Positions 32,680 to 41,477 of a DNA stretch of 46,950 bases are shown in pieces. Origin of the DNA: Pseudomonas fluorescens. Lineage in GTDB: Bacteria > Pseudomonadota > Gammaproteobacteria > Pseudomonadales > Pseudomonadaceae. The stretch is from the NCBI RefSeq assembly GCF_000968015.1, contig NZ_LACH01000056.1, positions 14,900-61,849 on the forward strand, given 5' to 3'. Within the stretch, counting starts at the first letter, position 1. Every line of letters begins with the position of its first letter. Position numbers and translations under genes: made by a program. The notes under the pieces were generated by a model. It worked only from the letters and a program-made list of their open reading frames with translations, did no database searches and was not told where the DNA came from.

Positions 32680-34245
32680 ATGCGTATCAAAGTCCACTGC
32701 CAGAACCGCATCGGCATCCTGCGCGACATTCTCAACCTGCTGGTGGAGTACGGGATTAACGTCGCTCGCGGCGAGGTTGGCGGAGAGCATGGCAATGCGA
32801 TCTATCTGCATTGCCCAAACCTGATCAACATTCAGTTTCAGGCGTTGCGTCCCAAGTTCGAGTCGATTAACGGGGTTTTTGGCGTCAAGCGCGTAGGGTT
32901 GATGCCCAGCGAACGTCGGCACATGGAACTCAATGCGTTGCTCGGCGCCCTGGAGTTTCCGGTGCTGTCGATCGACATGGGCGGTTCGATCGTCGCGGCC
33001 AACCGCGCGGCGGCGCAGTTGCTCGGCGTGCGGGTAGATGAGGTGCCGGGGATTCCGCTGTCGCGTTACGCCGAGGATTTCGACTTGCCGGAACTGGTGC
33101 GCGCCAACAAGTCGCGGATCAACGGCTTGCGGGTGAAGGTCAAGGGTGACGTATTTCTTGCTGACATCGCGCCGCTGCAATCGGAGCATGACGACAGCGA
33201 AGCCATGGCCGGCGCGGTACTCACGCTGCACCGCGCCGACCGGGTCGGTGAGCGCATCTATAACGTGCGCAAGCAGGAGTTGCGCGGCTTTGACAGCATT
33301 TTCCAAAGCTCGAAGGTGATGGCGGCAGTCGTGCGCGAAGCCCGACGCATGGCGCCGCTGGATGCGCCGCTATTAATAGAAGGTGAAACCGGTACGGGTA
33401 AAGAGTTGTTGGCGCGAGCCTGCCACTTGGCGAGTCCGCGGGGGCAGTCGCCGTTGATGGCGCTTAACTGCGCCGGCCTGCCGGAGTCCATGGCCGAGAC
33501 GGAGCTGTTCGGCTACGGCCCCGGCGCTTTCGAAGGGGCGCGGGCCGAAGGCAAGCTCGGGCTGCTGGAGCTGACGGCAGGCGGTACGCTGTTTCTCGAT
33601 GGCGTCGGGGAAATGAGCCCGCGTTTACAGGTGAAATTGCTGCGCTTCCTGCAGGACGGTTGCTTCCGTCGTGTGGGCAGCGATGAAGAGGTTTATCTGG
33701 ATGTACGGGTGATCTGCGCGACGCAGGTCGACCTGTCTGAGTTGTGCGCACGGGGTGAGTTTCGCCAGGATTTGTATCACCGTTTGAACGTGCTTTCACT
33801 GCACATCCCGCCACTGCGCGAATGCCTCGATGGACTTACGCCGCTGGTGGAACACTTCCTCGATCAGGCCAGTCGGCAGATCGGTTGCCCGCTGCCGAAA
33901 CTGGCGCCGGCGGCGATGGAGCGGCTCAGTCACTACCATTGGCCGGGCAATGTTCGGCAATTGGAAAACGTGTTGTTCCAGGCGGTTTCCTTGTGCGACG
34001 GCGGGACCGTCAAGGCCGAACATATTCGTCTGCCGGACTACGGTGTGCGTCAGCCACTTGGCGATTTCTCGCTCGAGGGCGGGCTGGACGAGATTGTCGG
34101 GCGTTTCGAGAAAGCGGTGCTGGAGCGCTTGTACTCCGAGCATCCGAGCAGTCGGCAACTGGGTAAGCGGTTGGGGGTTTCGCATACGACCATTGCCAAT
34201 AAGTTGCGTGAGTACGAAGTCGGCAAAGAACCCGGCAGCGCATAG
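32680..34245 (+). CDS. phhR: TyrR-family regulator PhhR
   Basis: This encodes 521 residues. An ACT domain (RIKVHCQNRIGILRDILNLL, about 1-75) is followed by a PAS domain (about 80-185) and an AAA+ domain. Walker A is GETGTGKE at 235-242. The sigma-54 contact loop reads GAFEGA (282-287) instead of GAFTGA. Walker B reads LFLDGVGE, so the usual Asp-Glu is Asp-Gly (307-308). The C-terminal Fis-type helix-turn-helix is SSRQLGKRLGVSHTTIANKL. PhhR activates phenylalanine and tyrosine catabolism. The altered loop fits reports that PhhR in P. putida works with sigma-70 promoters. ATG 32680 begins the ACT domain. Confidence 0.95.
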   Translation: MRIKVHCQNRIGILRDILNLLVEYGINVARGEVGGEHGNAIYLHCPNLINIQFQALRPKFESINGVFGVKRVGLMPSERRHMELNALLGALEFPVLSIDMGGSIVAANRAAAQLLGVRVDEVPGIPLSRYAEDFDLPELVRANKSRINGLRVKVKGDVFLADIAPLQSEHDDSEAMAGAVLTLHRADRVGERIYNVRKQELRGFDSIFQSSKVMAAVVREARRMAPLDAPLLIEGETGTGKELLARACHLASPRGQSPLMALNCAGLPESMAETELFGYGPGAFEGARAEGKLGLLELTAGGTLFLDGVGEMSPRLQVKLLRFLQDGCFRRVGSDEEVYLDVRVICATQVDLSELCARGEFRQDLYHRLNVLSLHIPPLRECLDGLTPLVEHFLDQASRQIGCPLPKLAPAAMERLSHYHWPGNVRQLENVLFQAVSLCDGGTVKAEHIRLPDYGVRQPLGDFSLEGGLDEIVGRFEKAVLERLYSEHPSSRQLGKRLGVSHTTIANKLREYEVGKEPGSA

Positions 34246-34250
34246 GTCCC

Positions 34251-34411
34251 TGTAGCAGCTGTCGAGCCCGCGAGGCTGCGTTCGGCGGCGAAGCCGTCGC
34301 AAACCCTGCATATAAGGTTTTACTGATACACCGCGGTGGATGGTTTTACGACTGCTTCGTCCGAACGCGGCCCGAACCGAACGCAGCCTCGCAAGCTCGA
34401 CAGCTGCTACG
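34251..34411. repeat. REP-type inverted repeat pair (GTAGCAGCTGTCGAG class)
   Basis: TGTAGCAGCTGTCGAGCCCG at 34251 pairs with the complement ending GACAGCTGCTAC at 34411. Inside are CGAGGCTGCGTTCGG and its complement. It lies between phhR and the flgF promoter. Confidence 0.85.
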
Positions 34412-34552
34412 AGGTCGGTGTTGAGCGAAGAGGTCGGCACTTGCCGCGAAGCGGCATAACACCGCCGGTTTTTCGTCTTCGACACAATCCTCCAATCCCT
34501 CCTGATTCCCTCAAGTCCTTTGTTTGCCGGGCCCCGCGCCGCCAGAAAAAAG

Positions 34553-34569
34553 TTGGTCTGCAAATTGCT
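34553..34569 (+). promoter_or_regulatory. Sigma-54 -24/-12 promoter of the flgF operon
   Basis: TTGGTCTGCAAATTGCT has GG at 34555-34556 and GC at 34567-34568, exactly 12 bases apart, as in the TTGGCAC-N5-TTGC consensus. It lies 56 bp before the flgF start. In P. aeruginosa this operon is a class III, RpoN/FleR-dependent unit. Confidence 0.75.
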
Positions 34570-34625
34570 TATGGCTCAGCAGTACAGCAGTGGGCGGCAA
34601 ACGTCCGGCATGCAGAGGAAAGAGT

Positions 34626-35366
34626 GTGGACAAGTACCTTTATGTGGCAATGACCGGCGCCAGCCAGAATGCACTGGCGCAGAAGGCTCATGCGAACAAC
34701 CTGGCGAACATCTCCACCAACGGTTTCCAGAAAGACCTGGAGCAGGCACGTTCGATGCCGGTGTTCGGTGACAGCTTTCCGGCGCGTGCGTTTGCCCTGT
34801 CCGAACGTCCTGCCACCGATTTCTCCCCTGGCGCCTTGGTGGAAACCGGTCGCGACCTCGATGTCGCGGTGCAAGGCAATGGCTGGATCGCCGTGCAGAA
34901 CCCTGACGGCGGCGAAAGCTACGTGCGCACCGGCAGCCTGAACGTCGACGCCCTGGGCGTGCTGCGGGCCGGCAACGGTATGCCGGTGATGGGCAATGGC
35001 GGGCCGATTGCCGTGCCGCCCGAGCAGCAAATCGAAGTGGGCGAAGACGGCACCATCAGCATTCGTGCGATGGGCGAAGGTCCTCGCGTGATGGCGGAAG
35101 TCGACCGCATCAAGCTGGTTAATCCTGATTTCAAGAACATGACCAAAGGCCTGGACGGTTCGATCCACACCAAGGACGGCAAGCCGGCGCAAGCCGATGC
35201 CAAAGTCAAACTGGTGTCCGGTTTCCTTGAGTCGAGCAACGTCAACGCCGTGGAAGAGATGACTTCGGTGCTGGCCCTGTCCAAGCAGTTCGAGCTGCAC
35301 ATCAAGATGATGAACACCGCCAAAGACGATGACCAGGCCATGGCTCGGGTCTTGCAGATCAGCTAA
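34626..35366 (+). CDS. flgF: Flagellar proximal rod protein FlgF
   Basis: This encodes 246 residues. The N-terminal rod/hook motif AQKAHANNLANISTNGFQKD and the C-terminal SNVNAVEEMTSVLALSKQFE are typical of the FlgF/FlgG family. The start is GTG 34626 (MDKYLYVAMTGASQ), with AGAGGAAAGAG upstream. It is the first gene after the sigma-54 promoter and is followed by flgG after 45 nt. The flgB, flgC, flgD and flgE genes that usually precede it are absent. Confidence 0.96.
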   Translation: MDKYLYVAMTGASQNALAQKAHANNLANISTNGFQKDLEQARSMPVFGDSFPARAFALSERPATDFSPGALVETGRDLDVAVQGNGWIAVQNPDGGESYVRTGSLNVDALGVLRAGNGMPVMGNGGPIAVPPEQQIEVGEDGTISIRAMGEGPRVMAEVDRIKLVNPDFKNMTKGLDGSIHTKDGKPAQADAKVKLVSGFLESSNVNAVEEMTSVLALSKQFELHIKMMNTAKDDDQAMARVLQIS

Positions 35367-35411
35367 TTATCAGAACGTCGCGCCGTAAAACAGGCGCACG
35401 AGGAGAATCGA

Positions 35412-36197
35412 ATGCTTCCGGCTCTATGGGTTGCCAAAACAGGTCTGTCCGCCCAGGACACCAACCTGACGACCATTTCCAACAACCTGGCCAACGTGTC
35501 GACCACGGGTTTCAAACGTGACCGCGCCGAGTTTCAGGACTTGCTCTACCAGATCAAACGCCAGCCAGGCGCCCAGTCGACCCAGGACAGTGAACTTCCG
35601 TCGGGCCTGCAATTGGGTACCGGTGTGCGCATTGTCGGCACCCAGAAAAATTTTACCGCCGGTAGCCTGCAAACCACCGAGCAGCCGTTGGACATGGCCA
35701 TCGACGGTCGCGGTTTCTTCCAGATTCTGCAGCCGGACGGCACGACTTCCTACACCCGTGACGGTACGTTCCACCTGGACTCCAACGGTCAGATCGTGAA
35801 CTCCAGTGGCTTCGCTTTGGAACCGGCCATTGTCATTCCGAACGATGCCCAGACCTTCACGGTCGGTCGCGATGGCACCGTGTCCATCACCGTTGCCGGC
35901 AACCCGGCATCCCAGGTGATCGGCAACCTGCAAACCGCCGACTTCATCAACCCGGCCGGTCTGCAAGCCGTGGGCAACAACCTGTTCCTGGAAACCGCTG
36001 CCAGCGGCGCGCCGCAAGTCGGCACCCCGGGCCTGGCCGGTTTCGGCACCACGCTGCAGAACACTCTGGAAACCTCGAACGTCAGCACCGTTGAAGAGAT
36101 GGTCAACATGATCACCACTCAGCGCGCTTACGAGATGAACTCCAAGGTGATCTCCACCGCCGACCAGATGCTCTCGTTCGTAACGCAGAATCTGTAA
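35412..36197 (+). CDS. flgG: Flagellar distal rod protein FlgG
   Basis: This encodes 261 residues, the exact usual length. The N-terminus LPALWVAKTGLSAQDTNLTT and NNLANVSTTGFKRDRAEFQD, and the C-terminus TSNVSTVEEMVNMITTQRAY, are strongly conserved FlgG signatures. It forms the rod segment that crosses the periplasm. The ribosome-binding site is GAGGAG. It lies between flgF and flgH. Confidence 0.97.
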   Translation: MLPALWVAKTGLSAQDTNLTTISNNLANVSTTGFKRDRAEFQDLLYQIKRQPGAQSTQDSELPSGLQLGTGVRIVGTQKNFTAGSLQTTEQPLDMAIDGRGFFQILQPDGTTSYTRDGTFHLDSNGQIVNSSGFALEPAIVIPNDAQTFTVGRDGTVSITVAGNPASQVIGNLQTADFINPAGLQAVGNNLFLETAASGAPQVGTPGLAGFGTTLQNTLETSNVSTVEEMVNMITTQRAYEMNSKVISTADQMLSFVTQNL

Positions 36198-36249
36198 TCA
36201 AGTCTATGAGGCGACCATGAGGTCGCCTGTAACACCGTGAGGTAGGGTC

Positions 36250-36945
36250 ATGAATCGCTTCGTATCTGTTCTGGCACTGAGTGGGATCGCCGCGCTTTCG
36301 GGCTGCGTCGGTCCGACGCCCAAGCCCAATGACCCTTACTACGCCCCGGTGTTACCGCGCACGCCGCTGCCGGCGGCGGCCAATAACGGCTCGATCTACC
36401 AGGCTGGTTTCGAACAGAACCTGTACAGCGACCGCAAGGCGTTCCGGGTCGGTGACATCATCACCATTACTTTGAACGAGAAGACCCAAGCCAGTAAAAA
36501 CGCCAATTCCCAGGTCGGCAAGAACAGTAAGACCAGCATTGGCCTGTCCTCATTGTTCGGCAGTACGCCCAACACGAATAACCCGCTCGGCAGCGGCGAC
36601 CTGAGTCTGGATGCCAGCTACAGCGGCGACCGCGCGACCAAGGGTGACAGCAAGGCCGGGCAGGGCAACAGCCTCACCGGCTCGATCACCGTGACCGTCG
36701 CCGACGTGTTGCCCAACGGCATCATCGCCGTACGCGGCGAGAAGTGGATGACCCTCAATACCGGTGATGAACTGGTGCGGATTGCAGGGCTTGTTCGCGC
36801 TGATGACATCGCGACTGACAACACCGTTTCGTCGACCCGTATCGCCGATGCACGCATCACCTATTCGGGCACCGGTTCGTTTGCCGATGCGAGTCAGCCT
36901 GGCTGGTTCGACCGTTTCTTCCTCAGCCCGCTGTTCCCTTTCTAG
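36250..36945 (+). CDS. flgH: Flagellar L-ring lipoprotein FlgH
   Basis: This encodes 231 residues. A lipoprotein signal ends in the lipobox LSGC (Cys at about residue 19), fitting the outer-membrane L ring. The family signatures FRVGDIITITLNEKTQASKN and NGIIAVRGEKWMTLNTGDEL are present. The ribosome-binding site GAGGTAGGG precedes the ATG. The flgI start codon follows the stop directly. Confidence 0.97.
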   Translation: MNRFVSVLALSGIAALSGCVGPTPKPNDPYYAPVLPRTPLPAAANNGSIYQAGFEQNLYSDRKAFRVGDIITITLNEKTQASKNANSQVGKNSKTSIGLSSLFGSTPNTNNPLGSGDLSLDASYSGDRATKGDSKAGQGNSLTGSITVTVADVLPNGIIAVRGEKWMTLNTGDELVRIAGLVRADDIATDNTVSSTRIADARITYSGTGSFADASQPGWFDRFFLSPLFPF

Positions 36946-38061
36946 GTGGCTACGTTGAATCTCAAACACCTGATGGTGGCCGCCCTGATGCTCTCCGCAG
37001 CGTTCAACGCGCAAGCCGAGCGGCTGAAGGATATCGCCAGTATTTCCGGCGTGCGCTCCAACCAATTGATCGGCTACGGCCTGGTGGTCGGGCTTAACGG
37101 TACCGGCGACCAGACGACGCAAACCCCGTTCACCTTGCAGACCTTCAACAACATGCTCTCGCAGTTCGGCATCAAGGTGCCGCCGGGTTCGGGCAACGTG
37201 CAGTTGAAGAACGTCGCTGCGGTGTCGATCAGTGCTGATTTGCCGGCGTTCGCCAAGCCGGGGCAGCAGGTCGACATCACAGTATCGTCCATCGGTAACT
37301 CCAAGAGCCTGCGCGGCGGCACCTTGCTGCTGACGCCGCTCAAGGGTATCGACGGCAACGTCTATGCGGTCGCTCAGGGCAACCTGGTGGTCGGCGGTTT
37401 CGACGCCGAAGGTCGTGACGGTTCGAAGATCACCGTCAACGTTCCGTCGGCTGGTCGTATCCCGGGCGGTGCGTCGGTTGAGCGTTCGGTGCCGAGCGGT
37501 TTCAATCAGGGCAACAGCCTGACGCTGAACCTCAATCGTTCGGACTTCACCACGGCAAAGCGCATCGTCGACAAGATCAATAATATGCTCGGCCCTGGCG
37601 TTGCCCAGGCTATCGACGGCGGTTCGATTCGCGTCAGTGCACCACTCGATCCGAGTCAGCGCGTCGACTACTTGTCGATCATCGAGAACCTTGAAGTCGA
37701 CCCGGGTCAGGCGGTGGCGAAAGTCATCATCAACTCGCGCACCGGCACCATCGTGATCGGCCAGAACGTCAAGGTTTCCCCGGCCGCCGTGACCCACGGC
37801 AGCTTGACCGTGACCATCACCGAAGATCCGATCGTCAGCCAACCCGGCCCTCTGTCCAATGGGCAGACGGCGGTCGTGCCGCGCTCGCGGGTCAACGCCC
37901 AGCAGGAAGCCAAGCCGATGTTCAAGTTCGGCCCGGGCACCACCCTCGACGAAATCGTGCGTGCGGTGAACCAGGTCGGCGCGGCGCCGGGTGACTTGAT
38001 GGCGATCCTCGAAGCACTGAAACAGGCCGGCGCGTTGCAAGCCGATCTGATCGTGATCTGA
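36946..38061 (+). CDS. flgI: Flagellar P-ring protein FlgI
   Basis: This encodes 371 residues. A signal peptide (LMVAALMLSAAFNAQA) is followed by the FlgI signature RLKDIASISGVRSNQLIGYG and LVVGLNGTGDQTTQTPFTLQ. The C-terminal APGDLMAILEALKQAGALQA is conserved. It assembles the periplasmic P ring around the rod. The GTG start directly adjoins the flgH stop (TAGGTG), so translation is probably coupled; a TTG nine bases later is an alternative. Confidence 0.96.
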   Translation: MATLNLKHLMVAALMLSAAFNAQAERLKDIASISGVRSNQLIGYGLVVGLNGTGDQTTQTPFTLQTFNNMLSQFGIKVPPGSGNVQLKNVAAVSISADLPAFAKPGQQVDITVSSIGNSKSLRGGTLLLTPLKGIDGNVYAVAQGNLVVGGFDAEGRDGSKITVNVPSAGRIPGGASVERSVPSGFNQGNSLTLNLNRSDFTTAKRIVDKINNMLGPGVAQAIDGGSIRVSAPLDPSQRVDYLSIIENLEVDPGQAVAKVIINSRTGTIVIGQNVKVSPAAVTHGSLTVTITEDPIVSQPGPLSNGQTAVVPRSRVNAQQEAKPMFKFGPGTTLDEIVRAVNQVGAAPGDLMAILEALKQAGALQADLIVI

Positions 38062-38072
38062 GGACGGCGACC

Positions 38073-39374
38073 ATGGATATGCGCAAGGGCGGATTGGGGG
38101 TCGGCAGCAACGATTCGGGTTCCTATTCGGACCTCAATCGCTTGAACCAGCTCAAGGTCGGCGACAAGGACAGTGACGCGAACATGCGCAAGGTTGCGCA
38201 GGAGTTCGAGTCGCTGTTCCTCGGTGAAATGCTCAAGTCCATGCGCTCGGCCACCGACGCGCTGGGCCAGGACAATCCGCTCAACACGCCGGCAGCCAAG
38301 CAATACCAGGAAATGTACGACCAGCAGTTGGCCGTTTCCATGTCCCGTGAGGGTGGCGGTATTGGTCTGGCTGACGTGCTGATGCGTCAGATGTCGAAGA
38401 ACAAACCGCTGGCGCCGGGCGAGGCTGCTGCCGCGTCAGCCGCCAAGCAAGCTGCCGCGAAAGCCGCCGTGGAAACCCCGATTGCCGCCGGTACGGTCGG
38501 CACCAACGGGCCGCTGTCGCGCCTCAATGGCGAGCGTCCGTTGTGGGCTTCGCGCTCAGTGAAGTCGCCAGCCAGCGTGGGTGAGGGTGCTCATCGCAAT
38601 GACATGGCGCTGATCAATCAGCGACGCCTGGCGCTGCCGCCGAAACTGGCCGACCGCTTGCTCGCAGGGCTGGTGCCGTCGGCATCGACCAATGCCGTGA
38701 CCACCGCGACGGCGCAGAACAACCTCCAAATGCCGCAGAGCACCAAGACCGGTGCCGGGCCCCTGTACAACGGCGATTGGCTGGCTTCGCAAACGGATGC
38801 GACATCCAGCGGGCGCCTGCAGGTTTATGGTCGTGCCATGGCGCAAATACCGCTGGCACCGGCGAAGAAAGCGTTCAGTTCCGCCGACGAATTCGTCAAC
38901 ACCATGCTGCCGATGGCCAAAGAGGCCGCCGAACGCATTGGTGTCGATCCGCGTTACCTGGTGGCGCAGGCCGCCCTTGAAACCGGTTGGGGCAAATCGG
39001 TCATGCGCGCCCAGGATGGCAGCAGCAGTCACAACCTGTTCGGCATCAAGGCCGGCAGCAGCTGGAAAGGCGATTCGGCGCGCGCGATCACCAGCGAATT
39101 CAGGAATGGCGAGATGGTCAAGGAGACGGCTCAGTTCCGTTCCTATGACTCTTACAAGGACAGCTTCCATGACCTTGTGACGCTGCTGCAAACCAACAAT
39201 CGCTATCAAGATGTTGTGAAGTCGGCCGATAACCCAGAACAGTTTGTGCGCGAGTTGCAAAAGGCCGGTTACGCAACCGACCCGGACTACGCAAGCAAGA
39301 TTTCGCAGATAGCCAAGCAGATGACGAGTTACCAGAACTACGCTGCGGCGGGCGCTACCACCACGCCTCTATAG
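38073..39374 (+). CDS. flgJ: Flagellar rod cap / peptidoglycan hydrolase FlgJ
   Basis: This encodes 433 residues. The N-terminal rod-capping domain (about 30-110) contains MRKVAQEFESLFLGEMLKSM and REGGGIGLADVLMRQM. A linker of about 150 residues follows, longer than in enteric FlgJ, and then the C-terminal glucosaminidase domain. That domain has VDPRYLVAQAALETGWGKSV with the catalytic Glu, and SHNLFGIKAG. It opens the murein for rod growth. The gene follows flgI after 11 nt. Confidence 0.95.
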   Translation: MDMRKGGLGVGSNDSGSYSDLNRLNQLKVGDKDSDANMRKVAQEFESLFLGEMLKSMRSATDALGQDNPLNTPAAKQYQEMYDQQLAVSMSREGGGIGLADVLMRQMSKNKPLAPGEAAAASAAKQAAAKAAVETPIAAGTVGTNGPLSRLNGERPLWASRSVKSPASVGEGAHRNDMALINQRRLALPPKLADRLLAGLVPSASTNAVTTATAQNNLQMPQSTKTGAGPLYNGDWLASQTDATSSGRLQVYGRAMAQIPLAPAKKAFSSADEFVNTMLPMAKEAAERIGVDPRYLVAQAALETGWGKSVMRAQDGSSSHNLFGIKAGSSWKGDSARAITSEFRNGEMVKETAQFRSYDSYKDSFHDLVTLLQTNNRYQDVVKSADNPEQFVRELQKAGYATDPDYASKISQIAKQMTSYQNYAAAGATTTPL

Positions 39375-39397
39375 GCATAAGCTATAAGGTCTGAACC

Positions 39398-41464
39398 ATG
39401 AGTTTGCTCAATATCGGGATGTCGGGGCTGGCTGCTGGCCATTCCTCATTGCTGACTACCGGCAATAACATCGCCAACGTCGATACCGCGGGTTACTCGC
39501 GTCAGCAGACCGTGCAAGGCAGCAAAGCCTCGCAGCAGTTCGGCAATGTCTACATCGGCACTGGTACGACGCTGGCTGATGTACGTCGGGTGTACAACAG
39601 CTACCTTGACGCCCAACTGCAGACCACCACGTCGCTCAACAGCGATTCGGCCGCGTACCTGGGTCAAGTCACGCCGCTGGACAAACTGCTGTCGGACAGC
39701 AGCACCGGCCTCAATGGCTCACTGACCAAGTTCTTCGCCTCGGTGCAAAACGTCAACGCCAAGCCGGGTGATGACGCTTCACGCCAGTTGCTGCTCAGCG
39801 ATGCCCAGGCCTTGAGCAACCGTTTCAATTCAGTGTCCAGCCAGTTGAACGAGCAGAACGCGAACATCAATGGCAACCTGAAGAACATGGCCGATCAGGT
39901 CAACAAACTGGCCGCCACCGTGGCGCAGTTGAACCAGAAGATTTCCGAGATTTCCAGCTCTGGCGGCATGCCGAACGAGCTGCTCGACGCCCGTAACGAG
40001 ACCGTACGCCAGCTCTCGACCTTCACCGGTGCGCAAATCGTCGAACGCGAAGGCAACGTCGATATCTACTTGGGCAGCGGCCAGCCGCTGGTCATGGGCA
40101 ACACCGTCAACAAACTCGAAGTCGTGCCGGGCAAAGACGACCCGAACCGGTTGTCGCTGCAACTCAATCGTGGATCGAGCACCATCGATATCACGTCGAT
40201 CATGACCGGTGGCGAAATCGGCGGTTTGCTGCGCTATCGCAGCACCGTGCTCGACCCGGCCATGAACGAACTGGGTCGCGTCGCTCTGGTCGTCGCCGAT
40301 CAGATGAACAGCATTCAGGCCCACGGCATCGACAAGAACGGTGACTTCGGCTCGAACCTGTTCAACAGCATCAACAGTGCCGCGCAGATGGCTCAGCGCA
40401 GCATCGCCTCTGGCAATAACAGCGTGGGCTCGGGCAACTTCGATGTCAGCATCAAAGACACCGGCAAGCTGACCATCAACGATTACAAGGTAACGTTCAC
40501 CAGCGCCACCGACTACACCGTGCAGCGCCTGCCAGACAATTCGTCTATGGGCAGCTTCAGCACGCTGACCACACCACCGCCGGTGATCGACGGTTTCTCG
40601 ATGACGCTGGGCGGTGGCACTGCCGCCGCTGGCGATACCTTCAAGATCACCCCGACCCGTAACGCGGCCGCCAACATCAAGACCGAGATGACCGACTCCA
40701 AACGTCTGGCCATCGCGGCACCGTTGGGCGCGGCCATTGCAGCGAGCGGCAGTGGCGGCGGCAGCCTGACGATCCCGGCCAGCGGTCAACCGACCCTGAC
40801 CAGCAAGTTCGATATCTACGACGCGGCGACCACCACCGCGATGCAGAATGGCCTGAAAAACTCCACGCCGACCAAGGTGGTATTTGGTGCGGTGTCCGCC
40901 GACGGCACCAGCCAGACCTACCAGTTCCTGGATGCCAAGGGCGGGTTGATCAGCAGCGGCACTATCAAGCCAGGTGAAAGCAACACCCTGAACCTGAGCA
41001 TTCCGCTCAAGGATGCCACGGGTGCGCCGATCCCGCCTGCGCCTGCCACTCAGTACACCGCGACCTTCAGCATGACCTTCGCCGGTGCACCGAGCAACGG
41101 CGCGGCAATCAACGTCTCGCTCAGTCAGCCGGGCAGCCTGGACAACCGTAACGGCACCACGCTGGCCGGCTTGCAGACTGCGCAGACCGTGGACACCGGC
41201 TCCGCCAGCAAAGGTATTTCCCTTAACGACGCTTACGGCAAACTGGTTGAAGGCGTTGGCTCCAAGGCCGCCCAGGGCAAGCTCGACAGCGCCGCGACCG
41301 ACGCCATCCTGGCGAACGCCAAAGGTGCGCGCGACTCGCTTTCGGGTGTCGACCTCGATGAGGAAACCGGCAACCTGGTCAAGTATCAGCAGTACTACAC
41401 CGCCTCTTCGCAGATCATCAAGGCTGCGCAGGAAATCTTCAGCACACTGATCAACAGCATTTAA
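39398..41464 (+). CDS. flgK: Hook-associated protein FlgK (HAP1)
   Basis: This encodes 688 residues. The conserved N-terminus LLNIGMSGLAAGHSSLLTTG and NNIANVDTAGYSRQQTVQGS, and the C-terminus VDLDEETGNLVKYQQYYTAS, form the D0/D1 helical core. The middle (about 340-570), rich in Thr, Ser, Ala and Gly, is the variable outer part. It joins hook to filament. The ribosome-binding site AAGGTC precedes the ATG. flgL follows after 13 nt. Confidence 0.95.
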   Translation: MSLLNIGMSGLAAGHSSLLTTGNNIANVDTAGYSRQQTVQGSKASQQFGNVYIGTGTTLADVRRVYNSYLDAQLQTTTSLNSDSAAYLGQVTPLDKLLSDSSTGLNGSLTKFFASVQNVNAKPGDDASRQLLLSDAQALSNRFNSVSSQLNEQNANINGNLKNMADQVNKLAATVAQLNQKISEISSSGGMPNELLDARNETVRQLSTFTGAQIVEREGNVDIYLGSGQPLVMGNTVNKLEVVPGKDDPNRLSLQLNRGSSTIDITSIMTGGEIGGLLRYRSTVLDPAMNELGRVALVVADQMNSIQAHGIDKNGDFGSNLFNSINSAAQMAQRSIASGNNSVGSGNFDVSIKDTGKLTINDYKVTFTSATDYTVQRLPDNSSMGSFSTLTTPPPVIDGFSMTLGGGTAAAGDTFKITPTRNAAANIKTEMTDSKRLAIAAPLGAAIAASGSGGGSLTIPASGQPTLTSKFDIYDAATTTAMQNGLKNSTPTKVVFGAVSADGTSQTYQFLDAKGGLISSGTIKPGESNTLNLSIPLKDATGAPIPPAPATQYTATFSMTFAGAPSNGAAINVSLSQPGSLDNRNGTTLAGLQTAQTVDTGSASKGISLNDAYGKLVEGVGSKAAQGKLDSAATDAILANAKGARDSLSGVDLDEETGNLVKYQQYYTASSQIIKAAQEIFSTLINSI

Positions 41465-41477
41465 GGAGTCGTAGCCC

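Noticed and set aside
1281..34411. CRISPR array suggested by many similar palindromes
   Set aside because: The repeats are scattered singly between genes, in inverted pairs, without regular spacing or cas genes; they are REP elements.
36550..38040. A 496-codon minus-strand frame across flgH and flgI
   Set aside because: It is a shadow of two well-conserved flagellar genes and has no recognisable protein features.
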